In this document: positions 31,296 through 40,098 of the stretch, one piece after another
Layout: each line of letters starts with the position of its first letter
Position numbering within the stretch: position 1 is the first letter of the stretch
Source of the DNA: Planotetraspora silvatica
GTDB taxonomy: Bacteria > Actinomycetota > Actinomycetes > Streptosporangiales > Streptosporangiaceae
Direction of reading: 5' to 3'
NCBI RefSeq assembly: GCF_016863315.1
Contig: NZ_BOOQ01000032.1
Coordinates: forward strand, 1 to 64,000
DNA: 64,000 nt
Notes under the pieces: model-generated
What the model was told of the DNA's origin: nothing
Seen by the model: only the letters and a program-made list of their open reading frames with translations
Databases searched by the model: none
Position numbers and translations under genes: made by a program

Positions 31296-32120
31296 TCACA
31301 ACGCGGAGTCGCCCCACGCGGTGACGGTCACCTCGTCCCCCACGGACAGCTTGCCCGGCCGCGCCACCGAGAACTTGGCACCGAACGCGACGCCCCCTGT
31401 CGTGCGACGGTAGTCGGCGAGCGTGCGGAGAGGCTCCGGACCCGCCCTGCCGCCCGACTCCTGATCGACGAGGGTGACGGCACAGCGGATGGCGAGCTTG
31501 GCGTAGGCGAGTTCGGCGTCACCGGCCTCGAACCGGCGCATCCGGTCCTCGGTGTGCGCCTCGTCCCAGCCGTCGACCACGATGTTCGGCCGGAAGCGGC
31601 TCATCGGCACCGGCTCGGCGCCCCGCGCCTCGATCCGGGTGTTCAACGCGGCCAGCGAGCTCACCGTCGTGACGAGCACGGCGCCGCTGTCGGCGTATCC
31701 ACAGGTGCCCGGTGTGAGCCCGTCGGTGACGCGATCATGCTCCGGCGGCACCCGGACGAGCCGGCTCGGCCGGCCGAGCATCTCGGACAGCCATTCCGCC
31801 GCCGCGTCCCCCTGGTCGATGCCCGTGTATCGCACGCCGAAGAGCTCCACGTCACGCCGGGTGGAGGTCAGATCCACCTCCACCCGCACGGTGTCCATGC
31901 CGTCCGCGCGGAGGGCGAGCCGCTCCCCGGCGGCCTCGATCTCCGGGCGGACGAGCGCGAGCCGCGGGTCCCGCCGCTGGCTGCGGAACACGCCGGCCTC
32001 GTCGATCACCATGAACGCGCGATCGTGCGCGAGACCCGCCCGCGTCATGTCCGCGTCCGGGGAGGACGTTCCGCGGCAGCCCTTGATCGGGTAACAGGTC
32101 AGCCCGATCACCGTGGCCAT
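31296..32120 (-). CDS. MOSC-domain protein (YcbX-like)
   Basis: 274 residues. The N-terminal MOSC beta-barrel domain (LTCYPIKGCRGTSSPDADMT, LAHDRAFMVIDEAG, FRSQRRDPRLALVRPE) is followed by the MOSC domain proper, with MSRFRPNIVVDGWDEAHTED, then RCAVTLVDQESG and the conserved Cys in AIRCAV. Members handle molybdenum-cofactor sulfur or, like YcbX, reduce N-hydroxylated compounds. It is the upstream gene of the pair with the 82-residue protein on the same strand. Confidence 0.9.
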   Translation of the reverse strand: MATVIGLTCYPIKGCRGTSSPDADMTRAGLAHDRAFMVIDEAGVFRSQRRDPRLALVRPEIEAAGERLALRADGMDTVRVEVDLTSTRRDVELFGVRYTGIDQGDAAAEWLSEMLGRPSRLVRVPPEHDRVTDGLTPGTCGYADSGAVLVTTVSSLAALNTRIEARGAEPVPMSRFRPNIVVDGWDEAHTEDRMRRFEAGDAELAYAKLAIRCAVTLVDQESGGRAGPEPLRTLADYRRTTGGVAFGAKFSVARPGKLSVGDEVTVTAWGDSAL

Positions 32121-32362
32121 CGTCTCCTCCTGACACCGCTCGCCGTACGCGTTCCGAGCCCGCGCAGGTCATTAGCCGGACGTTATGTCGCGAACGGTGA
32201 AAATGGCTGCGAAATCAGCGCTTTCTAACACGTAATCGTCAGGTTCCCATCAGGACACCCCACGCGTGAACTCTGGGCCGATCTTCGCAACCGGTCCGGG
32301 TTAACCTGATCAAGCAAGCTGCACTCTGGAGATCCTTTACGTTCCGACTTCTGAGGAATCAC

Positions 32363-33280
32363 ATGGAACTCGGCATCGCGCTTCCGACATCCGGGCGGCT
32401 CGCCTCGCCCGCCAACATCGCCCGCGTCGCGCAGGAGGCGGAGCGGATCGGTTACGACTCACTGTGGACCTACGAACGACTCCTGCGCCCGTACGCGGAA
32501 CTGCCGCAGCCCGACGGCTCGATGGCACGGATCCCTGAGACCTACCGGCTGACGTTCGAACCCCTGGAGACGCTCAGCTACGTGGCCGCCCTGACCAAGC
32601 GGATCAAGCTGGGGACCAGCGTGGTCGACGCCCTGCTGCACCCGCCGGTGGTGCTGGCCCGCCGGTTCGCGACCCTGGACCAGTTCAGCGGCGGTCGCGT
32701 GATCGCCGGTCTGGGACAGGGATGGATGCCGCAGGAGTTCGAGACCGCCAACGTGCCGATGCGGCGCAAGGGCGCGGGCATGGACGAGGTCGTCGCGGCG
32801 ATGCGCGCGTGCTGGGGCCCCGACCCGGTGGAGTTCGAAGGGCGTTTCTACCGGATCGCGGCGTCGGAGGTGAACCCCAAGCCGGTCCAGGAGCATCTCC
32901 CCATCCTGCTGGGAGCCATGACGCCCGCCGGCGTTCAGCGAGCCGGGCGGATCGCGGACGGACTGAACCCGATCGCCGTGTCGCCTGAGGTCGTGAAGGG
33001 TCTCGTCTCCGCCTTCCACGACGCCGCGCGCGACGCGGGACGCGACCCCTCGGCGCTGACCGTGGTCGCCCGCGCCAACGTGCCGTTGGTCAGGGAACCG
33101 CTCGGTGAGGGACGGCCGTTCCTCGGCGGCTCTCCGCGGCAGATCGCCGAGGACATCACCCGCCTCGACGGCACCGGCGTGGACCACCTGATCATCGCCA
33201 ACATCGCGGCGCCCGGCGACGTGGAGGAAGCGGTCGGCCTGATCGAGGAGCTCAAGGCCGCCACCGGCGAGGCCGCATAG
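32363..33280 (+). CDS. luciferase-like monooxygenase, F420-dependent type
   Basis: 305 residues, a LLM-class TIM barrel: ELGIALPTSGRLASPANIAR, RIGYDSLWTYERLLRP, KLGTSVVDALLHPPVVLARR, DQFSGGRVIAGLGQGWMPQE. These are the strands and loops of the F420-dependent subgroup of actinomycetes (annotated there as LLM class oxidoreductases). It would use reduced F420 or FMN to act on an unknown substrate. ATG 32363 has TGAGGAA upstream. It is followed by a strong terminator and a second LLM gene on the opposite strand. Confidence 0.9.
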   Translation: MELGIALPTSGRLASPANIARVAQEAERIGYDSLWTYERLLRPYAELPQPDGSMARIPETYRLTFEPLETLSYVAALTKRIKLGTSVVDALLHPPVVLARRFATLDQFSGGRVIAGLGQGWMPQEFETANVPMRRKGAGMDEVVAAMRACWGPDPVEFEGRFYRIAASEVNPKPVQEHLPILLGAMTPAGVQRAGRIADGLNPIAVSPEVVKGLVSAFHDAARDAGRDPSALTVVARANVPLVREPLGEGRPFLGGSPRQIAEDITRLDGTGVDHLIIANIAAPGDVEEAVGLIEELKAATGEAA

Positions 33281-33285
33281 CCGAA

Positions 33286-33323
33286 CGGCCCGGCCGTCAC
33301 CCGGAAGGGCGACGGCCGGGCCG
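33286..33323. terminator. 13-bp perfect hairpin between converging LLM genes
   Basis: CGGCCCGGCCGTC (33286-33298) pairs with GACGGCCGGGCCG (33311-33323) around a 12-base loop. It lies 6 bases after the stop of the first LLM gene. Confidence 0.7.
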
Positions 33324-33429
33324 GCTCGGCTCAGGCCAGCTCAGGTCAGGCGACGCCGCGTCACCGCGCACAGGTCAGCCGGCACCGCCTCACCGCGCAT
33401 CACCGCGCCACAGGTCGGCCGGGGGCGTG

Positions 33430-34272
33430 TCACCGCAGCAGCGGAATGACCTCGGCGAACGTCCTCATGTGAGGCTCCAGGACACTGACGTAGCTGATGC
33501 CGAACTCCTCGCGGTAACGCAGCAGGGTGTCGGCGATCTCCCGCGGCGAGCCGACCAGGACGCCGGGCAGCTCAGCCAGTTGCTCAGGCGGCATTCCCGT
33601 GGCCGCGGTGATCACCGCAAGATCGATGTCGGCCACCCGGTGGCCGGCGCCGGCCACGAAGAGATTCAGCTCGATGTCGCCGATCCGCTCGCCGGCCGCC
33701 TCCCGGACGCGTTCGACACGGGCGCTCAGAGCCTGCTCCGGGGTGCCCGCGCCGAAGCCGGCCGTGATCGGGAAGCTGATGATGTCGGCACTGCGAGCCG
33801 CCAGCGCGAGAATGCGGTCGCCCGCACCGGCCATCATGATCGGCGGTTGCGGCGAGTCGGCCTCGGCCGCCAGCAGCTCACGCACCCCCGTGACGACCTC
33901 TTCGAGCTTGCGCAGACGCGACCCCGGCGTGCCGAACGGCAAGCCCGCCGCCGCGAACTCCTCCGGCACGTAGCCGGCGCCCAGACCGAGCTCGAGCCGG
34001 CCGTCCGTGAGCCGATAGGTGTCGGCCACGTCACGGGCGAGGTAGGCCGGGCTCAACACGCCGGCGTTGAGCACGTACGTCCCCAGCCGAATGCCGGGCA
34101 CGTCGGCCGCGGCCACCAGGGCCGGGAACGGCGCCACCGCGCCGAAGTGGTCGGGCACCTGCATGACGTCGTAGCCCAGATCCGCGACCTCCTGGACCCG
34201 CGCGCGCCAGGCCGATCGGGAAGAACCGACATTGAGGAGACTGACCCCGAAGCGGAATGATCGAGCGTTCAT
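33430..34272 (-). CDS. luciferase-like oxidoreductase, TIGR03621-like F420 type
   Basis: 280 residues. It begins FRFGVSLLNVGSSRSAWRAR and continues VADLGYDVMQVPDHFGAVAP, RLGTYVLNAGVLSPAYLARD, LTDGRLELGLGAGYVPEEFA, all typical of the F420-dependent LLM subgroup. The start is ATG 34272, preceded by GGAAGG; the longer frame to 34314 adds a non-homologous piece. The substrate is unknown. It is divergent from the AHSA1 gene. Confidence 0.9.
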   Translation of the reverse strand: MNARSFRFGVSLLNVGSSRSAWRARVQEVADLGYDVMQVPDHFGAVAPFPALVAAADVPGIRLGTYVLNAGVLSPAYLARDVADTYRLTDGRLELGLGAGYVPEEFAAAGLPFGTPGSRLRKLEEVVTGVRELLAAEADSPQPPIMMAGAGDRILALAARSADIISFPITAGFGAGTPEQALSARVERVREAAGERIGDIELNLFVAGAGHRVADIDLAVITAATGMPPEQLAELPGVLVGSPREIADTLLRYREEFGISYVSVLEPHMRTFAEVIPLLR

Positions 34273-34470
34273 TACAACCTTCCGAAAAAAGATGAGAACC
34301 CACGTGATACGCATCCCGCCGAATGTCTCTGATCGGGAATCGTCGGTGGGGCGGCCCTCGAGCGACGGCGCACCCAGCCACTCACGTTAGGGACATCCGT
34401 ACGCGGGGACCTATCGCGATCGTCCGGGATACATGAGGGATCGTCTGAACTTTCTCAGCGCTCCGACCGG

Positions 34471-34511
34471 CCCTTATAAGGGTTGACGTATATAAGCGCC
34501 AAGAGTAGTTT
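34471..34511 (+). promoter_or_regulatory. promoter with palindromic operator upstream of the AHSA1 gene
   Basis: A perfect 12-bp palindrome CCCTTATAAGGG (34471-34482) abuts a -35 TTGACG (34483-34488); 17 bases later comes TAGTTT (34506-34511) as -10. A second inverted pair CTTATA/TATAAG (34473-34478 and 34491-34496) overlaps the -35. The AT-rich operator is typical of ArsR/MarR-type repressors; no such gene is adjacent. Confidence 0.6.
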
Positions 34512-34576
34512 CCGTCGTGTGCGCGGCTCGGCGTGCGAAACAGGGCCGTGGGCCCGCACCGGAAGGGCGAGACTCC

Positions 34577-35206
34577 ATGATCGATGTCACCCATCAGATC
34601 AACGCAGTGCGGCGGCAGTTGGGCACCCGTGTGCTGGAGGCGGGCGAGGCGCGCGTCCTGACCATCAGCCAGGCCTACGACACGTCCGTCGACGACCTCT
34701 GGAACGCCTGCACCGACCCCGAGCGCATCGCCCGATGGTTCCTGCCGGTGTCGGGCGACCTGCGCGTCGGCGGCCGCTACCAACTCGAGGGCAACGCGGG
34801 CGGCCTGATCGAGCGCTGCGATCCGCCGAAGAGTTACGCCGCCACCTGGGAGTACGGCGACATGGTGAGCTGGATCGAAGTGAGGCTCACGGCCGAGCCC
34901 GATGGCGGCACCCGGTTCGAACTCGAGCACACCGCCCACGTCGACGAGCACTGGACCGAGTTCGGCCCCGGCGCCGTCGGCATCGGCTGGGACATGGGCC
35001 TCATGGGCCTGACGCTCCACCTGTCGTCGAAGGAGGCCGTGGATCCGGCGGAGGCCGCGGCCTGGTTCACGACCGAGGAGGGCAAGCGGTTCATCACACT
35101 CAGCGGCGAGCGCTGGGGTGACGCGGACATCGCGGCGGGCGCGGACGAGGCCACGGCGCGGGCCGCCGCCGACCGGACGACGGCCGCCTACACCGGCGCC
35201 GCCTGA
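34577..35206 (+). CDS. SRPBCC (AHSA1-like) protein
   Basis: 209 residues. It has the AHSA1 pattern: VLTISQAYDTSVDDLWNACT, DPERIARWFLPVSGDLRVGG, then RYQLEGNAGGLIERCDPPKS and WIEVRLTAEPDGGTRFELEH. It ends in a longer than usual Ala-rich helix. These proteins bind hydrophobic ligands in a helix-grip fold, and in actinomycetes their genes are usually in an operon with an ArsR regulator, which is missing here. ATG 34577 has GGAAGGGCGA upstream. Confidence 0.9.
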   Translation: MIDVTHQINAVRRQLGTRVLEAGEARVLTISQAYDTSVDDLWNACTDPERIARWFLPVSGDLRVGGRYQLEGNAGGLIERCDPPKSYAATWEYGDMVSWIEVRLTAEPDGGTRFELEHTAHVDEHWTEFGPGAVGIGWDMGLMGLTLHLSSKEAVDPAEAAAWFTTEEGKRFITLSGERWGDADIAAGADEATARAAADRTTAAYTGAA

Positions 35207-35210
35207 ACGG

Positions 35211-35648
35211 TCACCATCGGCACCATTCACGGACGTCCGGCGAGCGCGCGACCATGAGGCCGATGATCGCGAACGCGGCCATGAAGATCGTGATCGACTC
35301 CGGCCGCACGAACATCGCCGCCACCCCCAGGACCGCGCTCACGACCACAGCCACCGTGACCAGGCTCAGTGTCCGCGTCTGGTCCTTCGTGCCGCCCCTG
35401 AAGACCAGGTAGGCGAGCACCAGCATCGTGACGGTGGCGACGAGCGCGGCGGGGAAGTTCAGGAAGGGGACCCGGTAGCTGGAGTTGCCGTGGTCGTAGC
35501 TGTCGCGGTTGATCAGCTCGTCCAGATACATGTAGGTGAACAGGACGCTCACCAGTCCCCACACCGCCAGCACCAGGGACACCCGCCACACCACCGCGGG
35601 CCGTCGTCGTGCCGCACTGTCTGCCGCCGCGCCGTCCGACTCGGTCAT
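35211..35648 (-). CDS. four-span membrane protein
   Basis: 145 residues with four predicted spans: VSLVLAVWGLVSVLFTYMYL, VPFLNFPAALVATVTMLVLA, LVTVAVVVSAVLGVAAMFV, ITIFMAAFAIIGLMVA. ATG 35648 has GGAGGGCGTC upstream. The stop codon lies 4 bases from the stop of the AHSA1 gene (convergent). No family assignment is made. Confidence 0.65.
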   Translation of the reverse strand: MTESDGAAADSAARRRPAVVWRVSLVLAVWGLVSVLFTYMYLDELINRDSYDHGNSSYRVPFLNFPAALVATVTMLVLAYLVFRGGTKDQTRTLSLVTVAVVVSAVLGVAAMFVRPESITIFMAAFAIIGLMVARSPDVREWCRW

Positions 35649-35789
35649 GACGCCCTCCCGGTACGACCAATATCAACACCGGTTGTACCAAAGCATCCGA
35701 TCGCCGTCATCACCTGTTTCCCTCGTACGGCAGGCCGGCCCGAGAGGGATCCGGACCGGCCTGCCTCGACATGAGGTGATCGCGTCAGA

Positions 35790-37607
35790 TCACGGGTAGC
35801 TGACGATGGTGCTCGTGCCGTACGAACCGACGACGGGGGTGCCCGCGTCGTTGATCGTCCGCTCGATGCCGCCGCTGCCGTCCAGGAAGACCGTGATCAT
35901 GTCGTTGAACCGGACCTTCGGCGTCTTCGGCGCCTCGATCCCACGGTCCGCGCGGATGTCCACTCCCTGGTTGAAGTAGGAGTAGACGCCGAGGCCCCAC
36001 GCGTCGTGGGACTTCACCCTGGGACCGACCTTGTACGACGCGTAGCCCTTGCCTGTCGGGCTGGTCCACGCGGCCTGGCTCGGCGGGTCGTAGGGCAATT
36101 CGCTCTGGTAGAAGATCGTCCGCCCGCGTTCGCCGTTCCAGATCGTCTGGTACTTCTGGTAGTGCTCGACGAACAGACCGTAAGCCGTCACGTCGTCGCC
36201 GTTGATCACGACGCCCGTGTCCGCGGTGTTCTGGGTCCAGCCGATCCCGTTGCCGTGATCGCCGCGCCACGCCCAGATGTTGTCGATGATCGTGTCGTCG
36301 CTGTTCACCACGAGGCTCGTCTCGGCCTTGCCGACCCATGGGCCGCCGATCCGGAAGAACACGTCCTGGAGCGAGGTCGGGTTGGCGGAGCGGTCCCGAT
36401 GACTCAGGGGGCTGCCGACCTGCACGAGCGTGTCGGACTCCCGCTTGCCGGCGTCGACGAGGACGCCCGCGACCCGGACTCCGTCGACGTCGGCGATCTG
36501 CAGCGCCGCCTTGCCGGTGTCCGGCGCCAGGCTCGGCATGCCCAGACCCAGGATGACCGTGTTCTTGCGCAGCACGTGGATGGGCTGGTCGAGGTGGTAG
36601 ACGCCCGGAGTGAGCAGGAGGTTCTTGCCGAGCAGCAGTGCCAGGTTGATCTTCGCCGCGCTGTCGCCCGGCTTGGCGATGTAGAAGTCGTCGATCGACG
36701 CCGACGAGCCCTGTTGCTGCTGGCCGGCGTCCCACGTCGTCCCGGACGTGTCGTGCCGCAGTGCCGGGAGGAACACCCGGTAGCGGCCCGCGTCGTCCAC
36801 GTAGAGGTAGGGCTTCTCCCGTGTCACGGGGCTGGTCGCGAGCGTCGTGTACGGCGGGCTCGGGAAGCCCTGTGCGGGCGCGCCGGTGACACCGGAGAAC
36901 ACCTGGTTCCACACGCCGTTGGTCCAGATGTCGCCGAGCACGCTGTCGCGGGTCAGCCACTGCTGCTGCGAGCCGTTGATCGTGATCCCGTCGACCTTGG
37001 AGTCGGCGATGTAGCCGCCGCTCGAGAACCCGCCGTTCCCCGGCTCCAGCCAGAGGATGCCCTTGATGTGGACCCGCCGCATCGGCGAGGCCTGCGACAC
37101 CGCCCACTGGTTCGACCAGTCGGTCGGCGTCACCGACAGGTTCTCGGCGGAGCGCCAGAAGTTGGTGAGCGCGGAGATGCCGGCCGCGGAGCTCGGGTCG
37201 GGCTGTCCGACGACCCGCACCGCGCCGTGGACGTCCACGTCGTCGGGAGACCGGCCGAGCCCGGCCACCGTGGTGTAGTAACCGAGTCTCGCGTTGACGT
37301 CGTACTGCCCCGGCTTGAACAGCACGGCGTAACGGGCGGTGCCCATCTCGTTGTGCTCCTGCTGGGCGAAGATCTGGTCGAACTTCGCCTGGATCTCCGC
37401 GACGGGCGTCGACGGGTCGTACACGAAGACGTTGGGCCCGAAGTCCGGCTGCCTGTTCGTGTGCGCGGACGCGGTGCCCGTCATGGGCGCCAACCCGGCG
37501 GCGGTGAGCGCGACCGCCGAGGCCGTGACGCCGAGACGCCGGATGAAGGAGGTGCCTCTACGTGTGCGCGCCATTCTCCACGCACCCTGATCACGGACTG
37601 TTCTCAT
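35790..37607 (-). CDS. secreted right-handed beta-helix enzyme, GH55-like
   Basis: 605 residues. The signal peptide (FIRRLGVTASAVALTAAGLA...ASA) is followed by a chain with repeated beta-helix signatures (GPNVFVYDPSTPVAEIQAKF, KINLALLLGKNLLLTPGVYH, TIIDNIWAWRGDHGNGIGWT). Proteins like this are annotated variously as beta-helix hydrolase, coagulation-factor or 'adenylyl cyclase'; I think a GH55-like exo-beta-glucanase most likely, because its neighbour 0.8 kb away is a GH16 enzyme with the same operator. No catalytic residue is assigned. ATG 37607 is used; ATG 37574 is another start. Confidence 0.7.
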   Translation of the reverse strand: MRTVRDQGAWRMARTRRGTSFIRRLGVTASAVALTAAGLAPMTGTASAHTNRQPDFGPNVFVYDPSTPVAEIQAKFDQIFAQQEHNEMGTARYAVLFKPGQYDVNARLGYYTTVAGLGRSPDDVDVHGAVRVVGQPDPSSAAGISALTNFWRSAENLSVTPTDWSNQWAVSQASPMRRVHIKGILWLEPGNGGFSSGGYIADSKVDGITINGSQQQWLTRDSVLGDIWTNGVWNQVFSGVTGAPAQGFPSPPYTTLATSPVTREKPYLYVDDAGRYRVFLPALRHDTSGTTWDAGQQQQGSSASIDDFYIAKPGDSAAKINLALLLGKNLLLTPGVYHLDQPIHVLRKNTVILGLGMPSLAPDTGKAALQIADVDGVRVAGVLVDAGKRESDTLVQVGSPLSHRDRSANPTSLQDVFFRIGGPWVGKAETSLVVNSDDTIIDNIWAWRGDHGNGIGWTQNTADTGVVINGDDVTAYGLFVEHYQKYQTIWNGERGRTIFYQSELPYDPPSQAAWTSPTGKGYASYKVGPRVKSHDAWGLGVYSYFNQGVDIRADRGIEAPKTPKVRFNDMITVFLDGSGGIERTINDAGTPVVGSYGTSTIVSYP

Positions 37608-37651
37608 CGACCTGCCTATCGAGAACGGCGGCCCGACGCCGGTTCCCAGCG

Positions 37652-37665
37652 AGAGAGCGCTCCCT
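37652..37665. promoter_or_regulatory. LacI-type operator candidate upstream of the beta-helix enzyme gene
   Basis: AGAGAGCGCTCCCT, a 14-bp near-palindrome (two mismatches) centred on AGCGCT, lies ~50 bases before the start codon of the minus-strand gene. It is a variant of the perfect GAGAGCGCTCTC found at 38337 and 39978. Confidence 0.55.
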
Positions 37666-38336
37666 GGTCAGCGTGAACTAACGTCAGGCCTCATAAGAAG
37701 TGATGAGATATTTCTATCCGGTTAACCGCGTCCGCGCCATGGCCACTTTTCCCGTTCTCTCCGCTTCTCCGAGCGGATGACATACGCCTGGAGTCTTCAC
37801 GGGAGAATACGGCGGATGTCATTCCGCAGGTCATCGGGGAAAGGTCAAGGCCTTCCGGATCCACCTGAGGTCCTGACCTCCGGGGGGATCCGCCATCAGG
37901 AGCCGTCGACGTGAAACTTCCTCAGGATCTGCCAGTCAATTCCAGTTTTGCGATCCGTCGGGAATTCCTGTCAGTCGTCGCATCGGCTCACTCACGAGAA
38001 ATGGCACAATGCCGTTGACGTGGCGAATTCGCGATGCCACTCAGGTCACACATCCTTCTTCGCCGCCGCCCCGAGGCAAGAGAGCGTTTCCTGACGTGCC
38101 CATTCAGTGTTCGGACAGAGCCGGCTCCAGGCCGAAGCCGATGAGGACTGTTCCGGCGACCAGAGCCGGCAGGAGTCCCATCGCCAGGTGCGGGGCGTTC
38201 GCCGGGATGAACTACGGCGACGTCGCCGTGGAGAAGGCACCGATAGTGGTGGCTCCGCAGGCCGTGGCGACGCGCCAGGCCGAGTATGCCGTCGCGGTTG
38301 TAAGTGTTGCCGTCAACGAGCCCGGCAAGAGAGACA

Positions 38337-38348
38337 GAGAGCGCTCTC
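38337..38348. promoter_or_regulatory. perfect GAGAGCGCTCTC operator, copy 2
   Basis: A 12-bp perfect palindrome in the gap, ~90 bases downstream of the GH16 stop codon. If the transporter-like remnant was once a gene here, this would have been its operator. Confidence 0.55.
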
Positions 38349-38440
38349 AGTTGTTTCTCACCAGCTTGCGGGATGTCAGGTGAACGGCGGAAACGGGGTG
38401 CCGAGGCGGATCGGCTTCGCCTCGCCACCCCGCCCGATCG

Positions 38441-39820
38441 CTAGGGCCCGAAGACCTGGAACTCCCAGAGCGAGTAGCCGTACGGCGTCGCCCGCTGGGT
38501 GCCGTTCACCCGCACGTATCGGCCCGAGCCCGAGACCGCGAGGTTCTGCACGCCGCCCGTGCCGGTGGTGGTCGAGTAGACGGTCGTCCAGGAGGTGCCG
38601 TTGTTCGACGTCTGGACCTGGAACGCCCTGCCGTAGGCGGCCTCCCAGTTCAGCACGACCCGGTTGATCGTCCGGGTCGAGCCGAGGTCCACCTGGATCC
38701 ACTGCGGATCGCTGAACCCGCTCGACCAGCGCGTGCCGGTGTTCCCGTCCGTGGCGTTCGGCGCGACGAGGCTCCCGTTCTCGATCGAGGAGGCCGTGGT
38801 CGGCCTGCCCTGAGCGAGATTGGATCCGCCGCCGCCACCGCCCGGGGGCTTGTTGTAGACGGCGACGTAGTCGATGTTCATCTGCCCGCCGGACACGGTC
38901 GCGGCGTTGGGACCGCCGCCGAAGGCCGCCGGGAAGCCGCCGCCCATCGCGAGGTCATAGATGATGAAGAACGGGTGGTCGACGGCGTTCGCCCAGGTCG
39001 TGGCGTCGACACGATTCGCCGAGAGGGAGAAGTAGTTGTTGCCGTCGAGGTACCACCTGATCTGCTCGGGCGACACCGAGCGGTCGATCTCCACCGCGTA
39101 GGTGTGGTAGCCCGTCTGGCATCCTGGACAGGGGCGTTCGCCGCTGCCGATGCCGGTCGACTCGTTGCAGACGCCACCCGGGTTGGTCCCGCAGTGCAGG
39201 GTCCCGAACACCGAACTGCGGCCGTTGATGTCCTCAAGGATGTCGATCTCGCCGCTGGTCGGCCAGGGGGTGCCGGTGCGCAGCGGCGCGCCCAGCATCC
39301 AGAAGGCGGGCCAGTAGCCGGCGCCGTTGGCGGTGGTCACGTTGGGCTGCTGAATCGACGACTCCATCCGCACGACTCCGCCAGGCGGCGCGCCGAACGT
39401 CGCCGCCTGAGTCTCGATGCGGCCGGACGTCCAGCCCGAGGTGGGATTGCTCCCCGAATGCAGGGCCCTGAGGACGAGGTGCCCGGCGCCGTCGTGGAAG
39501 ACGTTCGCCGTGCTGTTCGTCATCGTCTCGATCTCACCGGTGCCGAAACTGCTGCCCGGACCGGTGTCGTACTTCCAGGTTCCCGTGTTCACGCCCGTTC
39601 CCGCGGCGGAGCCGAAGTCGTCGCTCCAGGTGAGGCTGAACCCGGGGGGTGGGGCCGGAACGGCGGCGTTCGCGGCTCCGGGGACGGCCACGGCGGTGAG
39701 GAACGCGACACCCACCGTGCCCACTCCTAATAGGACGGCGGAGGCACCCGCCTTGAGACGAAGTCCCAGCCTCCGGCCGGGGCTTGCTCCCACGTCCATG
39801 CGCCCGCGCATGTTCGACAT
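38441..39820 (-). CDS. secreted GH16 beta-glucanase with CBM32 (F5/8 type C) domain
   Basis: 459 residues. The signal peptide has a Tat/Sec-like Arg/Lys start (RRLGLRLKAGASAVLLGVGT...AAVP). The GH16 domain (~55-310) contains the catalytic motif GEIDILED (E-x-D-x-x-E, nucleophile and acid/base Glu) and GYWPAFWMLG. A poly-Gly linker joins a C-terminal CBM32 (NLAQGRPTTASSIENG, VDLGSTRTINRVVLNWEAAY, RYVRVNGTQR). The enzyme should cut beta-1,3 or mixed-linkage glucans such as laminarin outside the cell. ATG 39820 has GGGAGA upstream. It is likely under LacI-type control through the operator at 39978. Confidence 0.93.
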   Translation of the reverse strand: MSNMRGRMDVGASPGRRLGLRLKAGASAVLLGVGTVGVAFLTAVAVPGAANAAVPAPPPGFSLTWSDDFGSAAGTGVNTGTWKYDTGPGSSFGTGEIETMTNSTANVFHDGAGHLVLRALHSGSNPTSGWTSGRIETQAATFGAPPGGVVRMESSIQQPNVTTANGAGYWPAFWMLGAPLRTGTPWPTSGEIDILEDINGRSSVFGTLHCGTNPGGVCNESTGIGSGERPCPGCQTGYHTYAVEIDRSVSPEQIRWYLDGNNYFSLSANRVDATTWANAVDHPFFIIYDLAMGGGFPAAFGGGPNAATVSGGQMNIDYVAVYNKPPGGGGGGSNLAQGRPTTASSIENGSLVAPNATDGNTGTRWSSGFSDPQWIQVDLGSTRTINRVVLNWEAAYGRAFQVQTSNNGTSWTTVYSTTTGTGGVQNLAVSGSGRYVRVNGTQRATPYGYSLWEFQVFGP

Positions 39821-39977
39821 GGGCTCTCCCTTCGTCGAGGACCGATCGACGATCCGGCGGCGGTGGGCCGAGCCGGGCTGGTGACGGCGCTCCGGCCCCG
39901 GAGCGGAGACGGAGGTGCGCACCGGCGTCGATTCGCCTGCGCGCTTCGCCGGTCATCGATCGGTCGAACTCATCTAA

Positions 39978-39989
39978 GAGAGCGCTCTC
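39978..39989. promoter_or_regulatory. perfect GAGAGCGCTCTC operator upstream of the GH16 gene
   Basis: A 12-bp perfect palindrome ~160 bases upstream of the GH16 start. A second GCGAGAGAG-like half site follows at 39990. Its identity to the 38337 site marks a common regulator. Confidence 0.6.
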
Positions 39990-40098
39990 CGCGAGAGAGT
40001 ACCACTGGTTCGCTAAGAGCTGTCAATGGCTTAGTAAACTTGTCGGAACATGCGACGGCCGACCGTTGTGAGAGGAATCAGGCCGGGCGGGACCCGGC

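Larger units (their letters stand above)
37608..38440. other. long intergenic region with operator and possible transporter remnant
   Basis: About 830 bases between two minus-strand glycan-enzyme genes. It carries two GAGAGCGCTC-type operators (37652, 38337). On the minus strand near 38110-38330 a frame with an internal stop reads like a transporter C-terminus (LLPALVAGTVLIGFGLEPAL before a stop). No intact gene is supported; the open frames have Arg/Pro-rich composition. Confidence 0.4.

Noticed and set aside
37988-38428. 146-residue minus-strand frame between glycan genes
   Set aside because: Arg-rich, no ribosome-binding site, and no family; the hydrophobic pattern lies in another frame that has a stop.
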